Shown: positions 33,578 to 42,994, counted from the stretch's first letter. The stretch is 64,000 nt of DNA from Coprousia sp963931435 (GCA_963931435.1 OZ007012.1:806001-870000), one strand, 5' to 3'. A program made the numbers and translations. Notes: a model not told the origin generated them from the letters alone.

Positions 33578-33644
33578 GGGCGCTCCCTTCGCCCGGGCAC
33601 GGGGCCCGGGGCTTGGCAGATGGTTGGCGTTTTCGCGCGATCGG

Positions 33645-34607
33645 TTATGCGGCGGAGGCGATGAACGGCGCGGTGCCGGTGAGGTCGCAGGCAGCGAGCG
33701 GGTAGGCGTGGATGGCGGGGTCGTCGTAGGTCGCGTGGTAGTAGGTCATCGTACTGGCCGAGAAGCAGCTGGTGTAGAGGGTCTTCTCGTAGGCGCCGTC
33801 GCCCATCTTGGCGACGCCGTCGGGCACCGCGGCCGCGCCGAGCGTGCGGAACAGGCGGGTCACATTGGCCTTCTCGTCGTCCTGAGCGGGGTAGTGCGCG
33901 TTCACGAACGCCGCGCGCACGAAGCGCGCCGGTCCGCCGTAGTCGCCGGGCAGGCCCTGGACGCCGCCGCCCGAGCCGAAGGGCTTGAGATCGGCGCGAT
34001 CCCACCTCGCCGGCGCGGGCAGCCCGTCATCGAGCGTGAGGTAGTTGCGCAGGTTCTGCCTATGCCAGCCGAAATCGGGCTCGTTGGTGAGCACGTCGAC
34101 GTCGTCCTCCCATACATGCAGGCCATCGGCCATGCACTCGATCACCAGGCTGCCGGTGGCGTCGCCGACGAGCCAGTGGAGGTTGGCGACGGGAAGCTGC
34201 TCGTTCACGGGCTTGGCCACCACGGTCGTGTTCTTCAGCGCGGACCGCAGCTCGTCGATCGTCGAGAAGTTGCGCGTGGCCCAGTAGGGGAACTCGTAGG
34301 CGGCGACGTTGATGGAGCCGTCGACGGGCTCGGCTGCGTAGTGCGCGCTCTGCGGGAAGTTGAGGCCCGCGACCGCGAGGCCGGCGTCGTTGCCGCAGTC
34401 GAAGTAGAGCGGGATGCCTGCGACGACGATGCCCATGCCCATCACCGTGTGGCCGCTTGCGGGGTCGTCCGGGCGCTCGAAGGCCGCGGGGACCTTCGCC
34501 GCCGGGGGCGTCACCACCACCTTCTCCCCATAGCCCTGGGTCCAGTCCAGGTTTCGTCCGAAGTACATTGCGCTGTTGTTGTCGGTGAAGCGGATGCCCG
34601 TGCACAT
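33645..34607 (-). CDS. bsh: Bile salt hydrolase (choloylglycine hydrolase)
   Basis: A 320-residue Ntn-hydrolase. Cys2 directly follows the start methionine (MCTGIRF) and becomes the catalytic N-terminal residue. Arg18 and Asp21 lie in GRNLDW. The asparagine in TNEPDFGWHRQNL and the late arginine in ARFVRAAF complete the family's active site. It deconjugates glycine- or taurine-linked bile acids in the cytoplasm. Penicillin V acylases share the fold, but the gut setting and the adjacent transporter favour bile salts. The ribosome-binding site is AGAAGGGAG. The promoter carries a symmetric operator. Confidence 0.92.
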   Translation of the reverse strand: MCTGIRFTDNNSAMYFGRNLDWTQGYGEKVVVTPPAAKVPAAFERPDDPASGHTVMGMGIVVAGIPLYFDCGNDAGLAVAGLNFPQSAHYAAEPVDGSINVAAYEFPYWATRNFSTIDELRSALKNTTVVAKPVNEQLPVANLHWLVGDATGSLVIECMADGLHVWEDDVDVLTNEPDFGWHRQNLRNYLTLDDGLPAPARWDRADLKPFGSGGGVQGLPGDYGGPARFVRAAFVNAHYPAQDDEKANVTRLFRTLGAAAVPDGVAKMGDGAYEKTLYTSCFSASTMTYYHATYDDPAIHAYPLAACDLTGTAPFIASAA

Positions 34608-34658
34608 AGGGCCGCTCCCTTCTCGTCGGCGGCGGGGCCGCTGGCGCTCGTGGGAAAG

Positions 34659-34695
34659 ATTGTATCGTTGTAGCCAAAAAGTGAATAACTATTCA
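34659..34695 (-). promoter_or_regulatory. Promoter and operator of the bile salt hydrolase operon
   Basis: On the minus strand a TACAAT -10 element occupies 34659-34664. The symmetric site TGAATAACTATTCA (arms TGAATA/TATTCA) covers 34682-34695, at the -35 position. A bound regulator would block polymerase. No regulator gene is adjacent. Confidence 0.6.
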
Positions 34696-34946
34696 GTAAA
34701 CGGCAAAAGAATCTGGCGAAGGATGGATATGCCGTTGCAAGCGGCCGCTGGGACCGCATCTTGAACCGTTGAAGGGTTTGTTAATTCTGGATACCGGGAT
34801 GGGGCGTGAGATGCGCGAGGCATGCGCCGCGCAGCGCATGGGCGCCGCCGCGCGCGACCGCGCGGGCGCTGATTAGGGCGCACGGGGGCTGGGTAAAGCC
34901 AAGCCATGACGCGCGAGGCGCCGGCTGCGCGAAAGGGGGCGGATCC

Positions 34947-37900
34947 ATGGCTCGCGGCGATTCCTCTGGACGGTCCGCGGGCCGTCCCCCTGCATCGGGC
35001 GCCTCCGCACGGCGTCCCCGTATTGGGCGCCTCGGCGCCCTGTGGACCGACATCCGCCGCGCCATCGCCCGCTCCAAGGGGCGCTTCCTCTCCATCGTGG
35101 GCCTCATGGCGCTCGGCTCGTTCGCGCTCGTGGGGCTCTTCGTCACGGGGCCGGACATGCGCGCCACGGGTGCGGCGTACTTCGGGGCGCAGAACGCGGC
35201 CGATCTCGTGGTGATCGGCGACTTCGGGCTCACGCAGGGAGACTGTGCGCTCATCGAGCGGGCGGGCGGCATCGCCGAAGTCGAGTACGGCTACCTCAAG
35301 GACGCCGTGGTGGCGGGCACGAGCGAGAGCTTGCGCATCCAGTCGGCGCCCGAGGACGTCTCGCGCTACGAGGTCGTCGAGGGGCGCATGCCGGAGCGGG
35401 CGGACGAGATCGCGCTCAGCTCGTTTTTGCGCGACGCGTACGAGGTGGGCGACACCATCGCCTTTGACGAGAAGCCCGATGCGCAGGGCGCCACCGTGCT
35501 CGCCCGCGACGCGTTCACCGTGGTGGGTTTCGTCTCCTCGTCCGAGATCATCAGCGGGGTCAACGAGGGCGCCTCGACGGCGGGCTCGGGAGAGCTCTCG
35601 GGGTACGCCGTCGTGCTGCCCGAGGTGTTCGATTCCGACGTGCACATGACCGCGCGGCTGACGTTCGCGGACACCGCCGCGCTCGATCCGTATTCCGACG
35701 CCTACACGGAGGCCGTGCACGCGCATCGCGCCGAACTCGAGGGCCTGCTCGCCGACCAGCCCGGCGTGCGCCTGGCCGAGGTGCGGGCGCGGAGCCAGGA
35801 GAGGATCGATGCCGGGCAGCAGGAGGTCGACGCCGGCCGCGCTGAGCTCTCCGCGGCGGAAGACGAGCTCGCCGAGGCGCGCGGGCAGCTGGATGATGCC
35901 GCCGCGCAGATCGCGGCGAGCGAGCGCGAGCTGGCCGACCGGAGCGCCGATGCGCAGGCGCGCCTCGACGCCGGCGCGGCCGAGCTGGCGGCCGGTTCAG
36001 CCGAGCTCGCCGTGGGGCGGGAGGAGATCGTGCGCAAGGAGCAGGAGCTCGCCGCAGCGCAGCAGCAGATCGCGGATGGACAGGCGGCGCTCGACGCCGC
36101 CGAGGCGACCTATGCCGAGCAGGAGGTCGCCTACGAGGAGGGAGCAGCCCGCCGGCCCGAGATCGAGGCAGCGGCGACGCAGGCGGCGGACGGCGTCGCG
36201 CGGATCGACGGTGCGCTCGAGACGGTTTCCGCCGTGCCGCCTGTGCTCGTGACGCCAGAGCTCGCACACACGGTCGCCGCACGGCAGCTCGCGGCGCTCT
36301 TCCCCTCCGCGCCGGCGGCCGATGACGCGACCTATCCCGTCTACGAGCAGCTCTCGTCCCTGGTGGACGAGCTTGCGGCGCTCGATGCGGCCACGCCGGG
36401 GGAGGACGTCGTCTCGCTCGTCACGGAGCGCCTCGATGGGGTGCGTTCGACGCTTTCAGGCTTGCAGCAGCGGGCCGAGGCCGCGCTCGCGGAGCTCGAC
36501 GCGGCATCGGGCCGGCTGGAGGATGCGCGGCGCGCCCTGGGTGAGAAAGCGGCGCAGCTCGTCGACGCCCGCGCCGCGGCAGAGCAGGGCGCGGCGGAGC
36601 TCGAGGCGGCGCGCGTGCAGGCCGACGCCGCGCAGGAGACGCTCGCCGAGAAGTCCGGCGAGCTCGATGCGGGGCGCGCTGCCCTCGCCGCGACGCGCGA
36701 TGCGGCCGCCGCCCAGATCGCGGCGGCCCGGCAGGAGGTCGCCGAGAAGGAGGCCGCCTGGCAGGAGGCGCACGCGGCCTACGAGGCCGAGCGCCCCGGC
36801 GCGGAGGAGCGCCTGGCGGATGCCGAGGCGGAGCTCGACGAGGCGCGCGAGAAGCTAGAGCGCCTCGAGGCGCCCGCCTACAGCGTGAGCACGCGCCGCG
36901 AGCTTCCGGGCGGCGAGGGCTACAAGGTCTACGCCACCGTGGCCGACATCGTGGACGCGCTCGCCCGCGTGTTCCCGGTCCTGCTCTACTTCATCGCCGC
37001 GCTCGTGACCTTCACCTCGATGACGCGCATGGTGGACGAGGAGCGCGTCGGCGCGGGCACGCTCAAGGCGCTCGGCTATTCGGATGGGGCGGTCGCGCTC
37101 AAGTTCGTGGTCTACGGGCTCGCGTCGAGCATGCTCGGCACCGTCATCGGGATTGTGCTCGGGCACACGCTTTTGCCCTATATCGTGTACTCGGCCTATG
37201 CCACCAAGTTCGTGCTGCCGCCCATCGTGCTCACGTTCGATCCTGTGGTGAGCGTCGCGGCGGTGGCGCTCGGCCTCGTCTCGGCGGTGCTGCCCGCCTG
37301 GCTCGCGGTGCGTCAGGAGCTGCGTGCCAAGCCCGCGGAGCTGCTGCTACCCAAGCCCCCTGCCTCGGGCTCGAAGATCCTCCTAGAGCGCGTCCCCCTC
37401 ATCTGGAACCGCCTGAGCTTCACCTACAAGGTCACCGCGCGGAACCTCTTCCGCTACAAGAAGCGCATGTTCATGACGATCTTCGGCGTGGCGGGTGCGG
37501 TGGTGCTGCTCGTCGCGGGGTTCGGCACGCAGTACTCCATCTCGGGCATCTCGGCCGAGCAGTTCGGCGAGCTCGTCACCTACGACATGATCGTGGCCGA
37601 GGCGCCCACCGCGACGGATGCCGAGCGCGCCGCGCTCGATGGGACGCTCGCGGGCGATGGGGTGGCGCGCTCGATGCCCGTGCACTACGAGACGCTCAAC
37701 GCCGTCGCCGGCGCCAACGACGACATGCAGGACATCACCCTCATCGTGCCGGACGATCCGGATGCGCTGGGCTCCTACATCGCCCTGCGCGAGCGCGTGG
37801 GCGGCGCCAAGGTGCCGCTCGATGCGGGCTCCTGCGTGCTCTCGGAGCGCCTGGCGGAGCTTCTGGGGGTCGGTGCGGGCGATGGCTTCCGCGTGCGCGA

Positions 37901-38561
37901 CGCCTCCGGTGTCGAGCGCTCGTTCACCTGCACGGGCGTCACCGAGATGTACATGGGGCACTTCATCTTCTTGGGGCGCGGCGCCTACGCGGCGGCCTTC
38001 GGTGAGCCCTACGCCGCGAACGCCCGCCTCGTAACGCTCGAGGATTCCTCGGCTGCAAGCGTGAACGCCGAGGCGGCCGCGCTCATGGAGCTCCCGGCGG
38101 TCAAGGGCATCGTGCAGAACACCTCGCTCATCGCGCAGATCGCCACCATCGTGGATTCCCTCGACAAGATAATGGTGGTGCTCATCGTGGTGGCGACGCT
38201 GCTGGCCGGCGTGATCCTCTACAACCTCACCACCATCAACGTCTCGGAGCGCATTCGCGAGCTCTCCACCATCAAGGTGCTCGGGTTCTACCCGCGCGAG
38301 GTGACGATGTACATCTACCGTGAGACCATCCTGCTCACGGCGCTCGGCATCCTCGCGGGCTTTGGCCTGGGCGTATGGTTCCGCAACTACATCATCACCG
38401 TGGTGCCGCCCGACAACGTCATGTTCGATCCCGCCTTCGCGCCGTACGTGTTCCTCATCCCGCTCGTGATCGTGGGGGCCCTCACCCTCGTCCTCGGGCT
38501 CGTCGTGCACCGCCGGCTGCGCCGCGTGGACATGCTCGAGGCCCTGAAGAGCGTGGAGTAG
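34947..38561 (+). CDS. Large FtsX-type ABC permease with a long coiled-coil domain
   Basis: A 1204-residue permease. Helix 1 lies near residues 40-62. An extracytoplasmic region follows, and from about residue 265 to 640 comes an Ala/Glu/Arg-rich coiled coil with heptad-like AELAAGSAELAVG-type repeats. Then come two blocks of FtsX-like helices (about 670-800 and 1060-1200). The two-block layout resembles the FtsX/MacB permeases that work with a separate ATPase; none is adjacent. The start at 34947 follows AAAGGGGG. It may span the wall to act on lipoproteins, peptidoglycan hydrolases or peptide antibiotics. Its last 17 codons are duplicated in DNA past the stop. Confidence 0.85.
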   Translation: MARGDSSGRSAGRPPASGASARRPRIGRLGALWTDIRRAIARSKGRFLSIVGLMALGSFALVGLFVTGPDMRATGAAYFGAQNAADLVVIGDFGLTQGDCALIERAGGIAEVEYGYLKDAVVAGTSESLRIQSAPEDVSRYEVVEGRMPERADEIALSSFLRDAYEVGDTIAFDEKPDAQGATVLARDAFTVVGFVSSSEIISGVNEGASTAGSGELSGYAVVLPEVFDSDVHMTARLTFADTAALDPYSDAYTEAVHAHRAELEGLLADQPGVRLAEVRARSQERIDAGQQEVDAGRAELSAAEDELAEARGQLDDAAAQIAASERELADRSADAQARLDAGAAELAAGSAELAVGREEIVRKEQELAAAQQQIADGQAALDAAEATYAEQEVAYEEGAARRPEIEAAATQAADGVARIDGALETVSAVPPVLVTPELAHTVAARQLAALFPSAPAADDATYPVYEQLSSLVDELAALDAATPGEDVVSLVTERLDGVRSTLSGLQQRAEAALAELDAASGRLEDARRALGEKAAQLVDARAAAEQGAAELEAARVQADAAQETLAEKSGELDAGRAALAATRDAAAAQIAAARQEVAEKEAAWQEAHAAYEAERPGAEERLADAEAELDEAREKLERLEAPAYSVSTRRELPGGEGYKVYATVADIVDALARVFPVLLYFIAALVTFTSMTRMVDEERVGAGTLKALGYSDGAVALKFVVYGLASSMLGTVIGIVLGHTLLPYIVYSAYATKFVLPPIVLTFDPVVSVAAVALGLVSAVLPAWLAVRQELRAKPAELLLPKPPASGSKILLERVPLIWNRLSFTYKVTARNLFRYKKRMFMTIFGVAGAVVLLVAGFGTQYSISGISAEQFGELVTYDMIVAEAPTATDAERAALDGTLAGDGVARSMPVHYETLNAVAGANDDMQDITLIVPDDPDALGSYIALRERVGGAKVPLDAGSCVLSERLAELLGVGAGDGFRVRDASGVERSFTCTGVTEMYMGHFIFLGRGAYAAAFGEPYAANARLVTLEDSSAASVNAEAAALMELPAVKGIVQNTSLIAQIATIVDSLDKIMVVLIVVATLLAGVILYNLTTINVSERIRELSTIKVLGFYPREVTMYIYRETILLTALGILAGFGLGVWFRNYIITVVPPDNVMFDPAFAPYVFLIPLVIVGALTLVLGLVVHRRLRRVDMLEALKSVE

Positions 38562-38640
38562 GGCGGGGCGCCCTTGCCGGCTGCGCCGCGTGGACATGCT
38601 CGAGGCCCTGAAGAGCGTGGAGTAGGGCGGGGCGCCCTTG
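38513..38640 (+). repeat. Perfect 64-bp tandem duplication at the end of the permease gene
   Basis: Two identical 64-base copies (38513-38576 and 38577-38640) each start CCGGCTGCGCCGCG. The first contains the last 16 codons and stop of the permease. The second is an untranslated ghost that repeats the coding end. No differences were seen, so it is recent. Confidence 0.92.
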
Positions 38641-38765
38641 CCGGCGCGTCGGGTGGTCTCGGGCGCCGGGTGACTGGGGGACGGACGGGGTGCGTCCCTC
38701 CTCCGTGCGGCGGGAGCTGCATGTGCGCGCGGAGCGCGCAGGGCGCGCAGGGCGCGCAGGGCGCA

Positions 38766-39320
38766 TCAGGAGGCGCCGGCCTCTTCGTGGGGCGCTTCGG
38801 CCCTTCCCTGGTACTCCGAGTGGATGATCTCGTCGATCTCCTCAGGTGTCTCGCGGCAGCCTCCCTCGAGCCATTTCTTGAGGACCGCGGTGAGACCGCT
38901 GCGGAAGAACTCGATATGGTAATCGATGAAGCGTCCATCGAAATCGCGCTGTGCGAGGCGGCTGCTGTAGATTTGGACCCGATAGCGCTCATCGCCACCC
39001 AGGCGGAAGTACGTCCGATAGAACAGCTGGTTGTCGTAGATGTGCCGGAACAGCTTCAGGTAGTCGTTGCTGTTGAAGCTCCGTTCGATCTCATCTCGGT
39101 AGATGTTGGAGAGGTTTGCCTCGAGATCATCGAGAATCGAATCAGCAAGGGCGTAGATGTCCTGGTAGTTGGCATAGAACGTGCTGCGGTTGAGGTGGGC
39201 GCGCTGACAGATCTGCGCAACCGTGATATGCCTGATGTCGTCCTGCTGCAGCAGCTCCATGAAGGCGCGCTCGATGCGCTCGCGCGACGCCCGCCGCCTC
39301 TTGTTGTTGGGCGTGTTCAA
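38766..39320 (-). CDS. TetR-family regulator
   Basis: A 184-residue TetR-type regulator (start TTG 39320, chosen because AGAGGGAGGGG lies upstream and a GATAAT -10-like element overlaps the alternative ATG at 39350). The DNA-binding domain includes HITVAQICQRAHLNRSTFYA. The C-terminal domain carries LFRHIYDNQLFYRTYF, the DhaS-like type found in many gut Firmicutes and Actinobacteria. It is divergent from the acyltransferase gene, which is its likely target. A GCGCGCAGG microrepeat lies just past its stop codon. Confidence 0.85.
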   Translation of the reverse strand: MNTPNNKRRRASRERIERAFMELLQQDDIRHITVAQICQRAHLNRSTFYANYQDIYALADSILDDLEANLSNIYRDEIERSFNSNDYLKLFRHIYDNQLFYRTYFRLGGDERYRVQIYSSRLAQRDFDGRFIDYHIEFFRSGLTAVLKKWLEGGCRETPEEIDEIIHSEYQGRAEAPHEEAGAS

Positions 39321-39447
39321 GCTGTGTCCCCTCCCTCTGATGGGGCCCATTATCCCAACAGATTGCCCAGCATTGATGATACCCCTCTGAACTGGTCGTT
39401 TGTATAGTTGAGGCAACGAGAGCATGCGGACGAGGGGGCTGGTGCAC

Positions 39448-41013
39448 ATGGTGGCATCGAGGGTCGTCAAGGTGAACGACGCGATCGCGCAGAAGGCGGC
39501 GGACGCGATGGGGAAGATCGAGGGGGCGGTCGTCGGGGGCTATACCAAGATCGAGGACCGCTTTGTCGAGGCGTATCTGACCCATGAGGGCGAGACGGTC
39601 GAGCAGGCGAAGGAGCGCCTGCGCCGCGAGGAGGCGGAGCGCAAGGTCGTCAAGGCGGTCTCGGCGGACGCGCACGGCGCCTCGGACGGCGCCGCGACGG
39701 GGGCCGAGCGGGTGCACCTGAGGAAGCTCCGCTCGGGACAGTCGTTCCTCTATCGCGAGGGCGGCTACAACAGCACCGTGGTCGAGGTGCGCATGACCGA
39801 GCGGGTGAGCGGCAGCTGCCTCCAGTCGGCGCTCACCAGGGTTTCGCGGCGCTTCCCCTACCTCACTCAGAAGCTGGTCGAGCGCGGCGGCTCGTACTAT
39901 CTTGCCGACGATTCCGTCTCGCTCGTCGCCAAGCAGGCGTCCGGGTTCCGTAAGCTGGGGAGCTCCGCGGTCGGGTACCATCTGATCGACGTCACCTACA
40001 CCCAGAACCTCATCCGCGTCGCCTTCCATCACGGGCTGTGTGACGGGGCGGGCATCAAGCCGTTCGTGGAATCGCTGGTCCACTACTACTGCCGTGACCG
40101 GTACCATCGCGCGTTCTCCACCGAGGGCATCCGGACCGAGGGCGAGACCGTTGCGGAGGCGGAGTACGCGGAGCCGTTCGGGACGGAGCCGTTCGCAACC
40201 GGCGACGCGGCGAGCGCGACGGAGCATGTCGAGGGATACCGGTTCCCTGAGGCCACGGACCGTCCCAGCGGATGCTGGCGGACCGAGTTCAAGCTCGACG
40301 AGGACGCCTTCGTGGCGAGCGCCAAGCAGATCGGCTCCACGCCCTCGATCTTCCTGGCGCTGGTACTTGCGAGCGCGGTTGTCGGACTCGATTCGTCTCT
40401 TGAGGCGCCGTCGGCGGCGCCCGTGGTGTGCAACATCGCGGTCGACTACCGCCACGCCATCGGGGCCGATGCCACCCATTGCAATTGCGTCGGCTCGGTG
40501 GGGCTTCCGCTCACCGCCGAGGACCGCGCCGCGGGATGGCACGAGACGGCGCGCCGGTGGCGGGCCCTGCTGGACGCCGCCCGCGACCCCGAGGCGGTGA
40601 GGCGCACCCTTAACAAGCAGATCGGGCTGTTCAACAAGCTCGATGAGGTGAAGGGGCTCGAGGAGAAGCGCCGCATGATGGCGTTCTTTGACCACATGGT
40701 GACCAGGACCCTCAACATCAGCTACCTCGGTCGCCTACGCCTGAACGATTGCGCCGCCTATGTGGAATCGGCCTGCTTCTACAGCAGCCACATCCTGGGG
40801 ATGACGGTCGACATGCTCGCTGCTTCGGACACCATCACCGTGAACGTCCTGCAGGGGTTCCCGACCAAGCGCTACGCCCGGGCGTTCGAGGAGGCGCTGC
40901 GGCCCTACGGCTTGCGCTCGGCGACCAGGACCGAGCGCGTCAAGACGGGGGACGACGAGGCGCATGAGACGGCAGGGCGCCAAGGGGAGCGCTATCTGGC
41001 TCCCTCCGAGTAG
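39448..41013 (+). CDS. Condensation-fold acyltransferase (HHxxxDG) with an N-terminal fused small domain
   Basis: A 521-residue protein. The catalytic motif HHGLCDG sits near residue 200, as in condensation domains, alcohol acyltransferases and wax-ester-synthase relatives. The first 60 residues (GAVVGGYTKIEDRFVEAYL, then EGETVEQAKERL) resemble a stand-alone small protein of gut Firmicutes, here fused. No carrier protein or synthetase is adjacent, so this is probably not classical nonribosomal synthesis. A lipid or small-molecule acyl transfer is possible. The divergent TetR gene likely controls it. The start follows GAGGGGG; upstream GTG 39442 is an alternative. Confidence 0.8.
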   Translation: MVASRVVKVNDAIAQKAADAMGKIEGAVVGGYTKIEDRFVEAYLTHEGETVEQAKERLRREEAERKVVKAVSADAHGASDGAATGAERVHLRKLRSGQSFLYREGGYNSTVVEVRMTERVSGSCLQSALTRVSRRFPYLTQKLVERGGSYYLADDSVSLVAKQASGFRKLGSSAVGYHLIDVTYTQNLIRVAFHHGLCDGAGIKPFVESLVHYYCRDRYHRAFSTEGIRTEGETVAEAEYAEPFGTEPFATGDAASATEHVEGYRFPEATDRPSGCWRTEFKLDEDAFVASAKQIGSTPSIFLALVLASAVVGLDSSLEAPSAAPVVCNIAVDYRHAIGADATHCNCVGSVGLPLTAEDRAAGWHETARRWRALLDAARDPEAVRRTLNKQIGLFNKLDEVKGLEEKRRMMAFFDHMVTRTLNISYLGRLRLNDCAAYVESACFYSSHILGMTVDMLAASDTITVNVLQGFPTKRYARAFEEALRPYGLRSATRTERVKTGDDEAHETAGRQGERYLAPSE

Positions 41014-41046
41014 GCTCGGCTTCGCGGGGCCAGCGAGGGGGAGGGC

Positions 41047-41083
41047 GGGAGGGAAGGGACGCGTGGGCGATCCCTTCCCTCCC
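41047..41083. terminator. Bidirectional terminator between acyltransferase and DAHP synthase genes
   Basis: A 13-bp perfect stem GGGAGGGAAGGGA/TCCCTTCCCTCCC with an 11-base loop between convergent genes. No T-run follows on either side. Confidence 0.65.
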
Positions 41084-41088
41084 GGCTC

Positions 41089-42117
41089 CTACAGGCGCTC
41101 GGCGAGATCGAGCACCAACCGCTCGGTCTTCTCCCAGCCGAGGCACGGGTCGGTGATGGACTTGCCGTACATGCCGCCGTCGATGGGCTGGTTGCCGTCC
41201 TCCAGATAGGACTCGACCATGAAGCCGCGCACCATGTTGCGGATGGTCTCGGAGCGGCGCATCGAATCGGCCACCTCGTGGCAGATGCGGATCTGCTCCA
41301 GCGGGCGCTTGCCGGAGTTGTCGTGGTTGCAGTCCACGATGACGGCGGGGTTGGAGAAATCGGCCTCGGTGTACTTGGCCGCGAGGCGCTCCAGGTACTC
41401 GTAGTGGTAGTTGGGGTAGTTGAGGCCGTCCTCGCCGATGTAGCCGCGCAGCACGGCGTGCGCCAGCGGGTTGCCCGAGGTCTCGACCTCCCAGTTGCGG
41501 AAGATGAAGGTCTGCGGCTGCTGGGCGGCGTAGATGGAGTTGAGCATGACGTCGGTGGAGCCGCCGGTGGGGTTCTTCATGCCCACGGGCATCGGCACGC
41601 CCGAGGCGACGAGGCGGTGCTCCTGGTTCTCCACGGAGCGGGCACCCACGGCGATGTAGGCCAGAAGGTCGATGAGGTACTGGTAGTTGGAGGGGTAGAG
41701 CATCTCGTCGGCGGTGAACATGCCCGTCTCCTCCACCACGCGCAGATGCATGCGGCGGATGGCCTTGACGCCCTCGAGCAGGTTGGGCGCGCCCTCCGGA
41801 TCGGGGTTGTGCAGCAGGCCCTTGTAGCCGGTGCCCTTGGTGCGGGGCTTGTTGGTGTAGACGCGCGGAACGATGACGAGCTTGTCGCGCACGCGCTCGG
41901 CGAGCGCGGCCAGGCGGGTGGCGTAGTCGAGCACCGAGTCCTCGCGGTCCGCCGAGCACGGGCCGATGATCACGAGGTGGCGCGGGTCGCTGCCGTCGAG
42001 CACGCCGGAGACGGCGGCGTCGAAGGCGCCCTTGCGCTCGCGCATCTCCGGGGAGAGCGGCATCTCCTCGCGGATCTCCTTGGGGATGGGCAGCAGGCGC
42101 TTGAAATTCATGGACAT
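41089..42117 (-). CDS. aroF: 3-Deoxy-7-phosphoheptulonate (DAHP) synthase, type I alpha
   Basis: A 342-residue enzyme joining phosphoenolpyruvate and erythrose 4-phosphate, the first step of aromatic amino-acid synthesis. Signatures are LVIIGPCSADRED, VPRVYTNKPRTKGTGYKGL, GARSVENQEHR, GMKNPTGGS and VDCNHDNSGK with the metal-binding residues. The length and AroF/AroG/AroH-like sequence put it in the feedback-regulated type I group; which amino acid inhibits it cannot be told. The start at 42117 follows AGAGGTCCGCC. No other shikimate gene is nearby. Confidence 0.92.
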   Translation of the reverse strand: MSMNFKRLLPIPKEIREEMPLSPEMRERKGAFDAAVSGVLDGSDPRHLVIIGPCSADREDSVLDYATRLAALAERVRDKLVIVPRVYTNKPRTKGTGYKGLLHNPDPEGAPNLLEGVKAIRRMHLRVVEETGMFTADEMLYPSNYQYLIDLLAYIAVGARSVENQEHRLVASGVPMPVGMKNPTGGSTDVMLNSIYAAQQPQTFIFRNWEVETSGNPLAHAVLRGYIGEDGLNYPNYHYEYLERLAAKYTEADFSNPAVIVDCNHDNSGKRPLEQIRICHEVADSMRRSETIRNMVRGFMVESYLEDGNQPIDGGMYGKSITDPCLGWEKTERLVLDLAERL

Positions 42118-42238
42118 GGCGGACCTCTTCGTTCTCATGCATGTATACACAGTGTCGGAGAGGATAGCAGAGCACCCGCGCCGGCGCGCCCGGCAGGGGG
42201 TCATGTTTGCGTTTGGAAACAGAGGCGCCCGGCCAAGG

Positions 42239-42994
42239 TCAGCGCCGGTGCCGCGCCGCCTCGTCGACGAGCCAGTGGAAGAGCCGGCGGTGCGGGTCGT
42301 CGCCCCCGAAGTACTCGGGATGCCACTGCACGGCCAGAAGCGGCCTGCCGTCGACCGCCTCGACCGCCTCGATGACGCCGTCGGGCGCCCATGCGACGGC
42401 GGCGAGGCCCGGCGCGACCGCGTGGACCGCCTGGTGGTGGAGGGAGTTCACCGGGAGCTCGTCCATGCCGAGCACGCTCTCGAGCAGCGAGCCGCTTGCA
42501 ATGGAGACCTCGTGCGCCGCATGGTCTCCGTCGTAGCCGCCCGCGGCATCGCGCAGGTCGTGGCAGCAGAGGCCTTGCGCGCCGGCGGGGGAGAACGCGC
42601 GGGGGAGGTCCTGGTAGAGGGTGCCGCCCAGGTAGGCGTTCAGGATCTGCTCGCCCCGGCAGATGCCCAGCACGGGGAGCCCGTGCTCGAGCGCGTGGGC
42701 GATCAGGCGCCACTCCACCGCGTCGCGCAGGGGCGTCACGGGGTGCTCGGCGGCGAGACCATCGAGCGGCGCGGCGCCGTAGCGCGCGGGGTCCACGTCG
42801 TCGCCGCCGGTGAGGAGCACGCCGTCGATCAAGGGGAAGAGCGTCCCGTACACGTCCGCATCGGACGTGAGGGGCAGGATGAGCGGCGCCCCGCCGGCGG
42901 CGATGACGGAGTCGGCGTAGTTCTGCGCGAGGCGGATGTCGCCCTGGGCGGGCAGATGGGTGGGCGCGATGGCGATGACGGGGCGCTGGGTCAC
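42239..42994 (-). CDS. Class I glutamine amidotransferase-like peptidase (PuuD/gamma-Glu-GABA hydrolase type)
   Basis: A 251-residue protein starting at GTG 42994 behind AAGGAGG. The nucleophile is the Cys in LGICRGEQILN; the histidine/glutamate pair is in QWHPEYF. This is the peptidase C26 family, which hydrolyses gamma-glutamyl amides such as gamma-glutamyl-GABA. No polyamine genes are adjacent, so the substrate is open. It is a stand-alone gene between the DAHP synthase gene and the O-acyltransferase gene. Confidence 0.88.
   Translation of the reverse strand: MTQRPVIAIAPTHLPAQGDIRLAQNYADSVIAAGGAPLILPLTSDADVYGTLFPLIDGVLLTGGDDVDPARYGAAPLDGLAAEHPVTPLRDAVEWRLIAHALEHGLPVLGICRGEQILNAYLGGTLYQDLPRAFSPAGAQGLCCHDLRDAAGGYDGDHAAHEVSIASGSLLESVLGMDELPVNSLHHQAVHAVAPGLAAVAWAPDGVIEAVEAVDGRPLLAVQWHPEYFGGDDPHRRLFHWLVDEAARHRR

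Noticed and set aside
38676..38705. Another GGGACGGG hairpin copy (GGGGGACG ... CGTCCC)
   Set aside because: The arms include the GGGAC sequence itself and the loop does not match the family; it is a different hairpin.
38734..38766. GCGCGCAGG microrepeat as a functional element
   Set aside because: Three to four copies of a 9-bp GC-rich unit just past a stop codon, most simply replication slippage.
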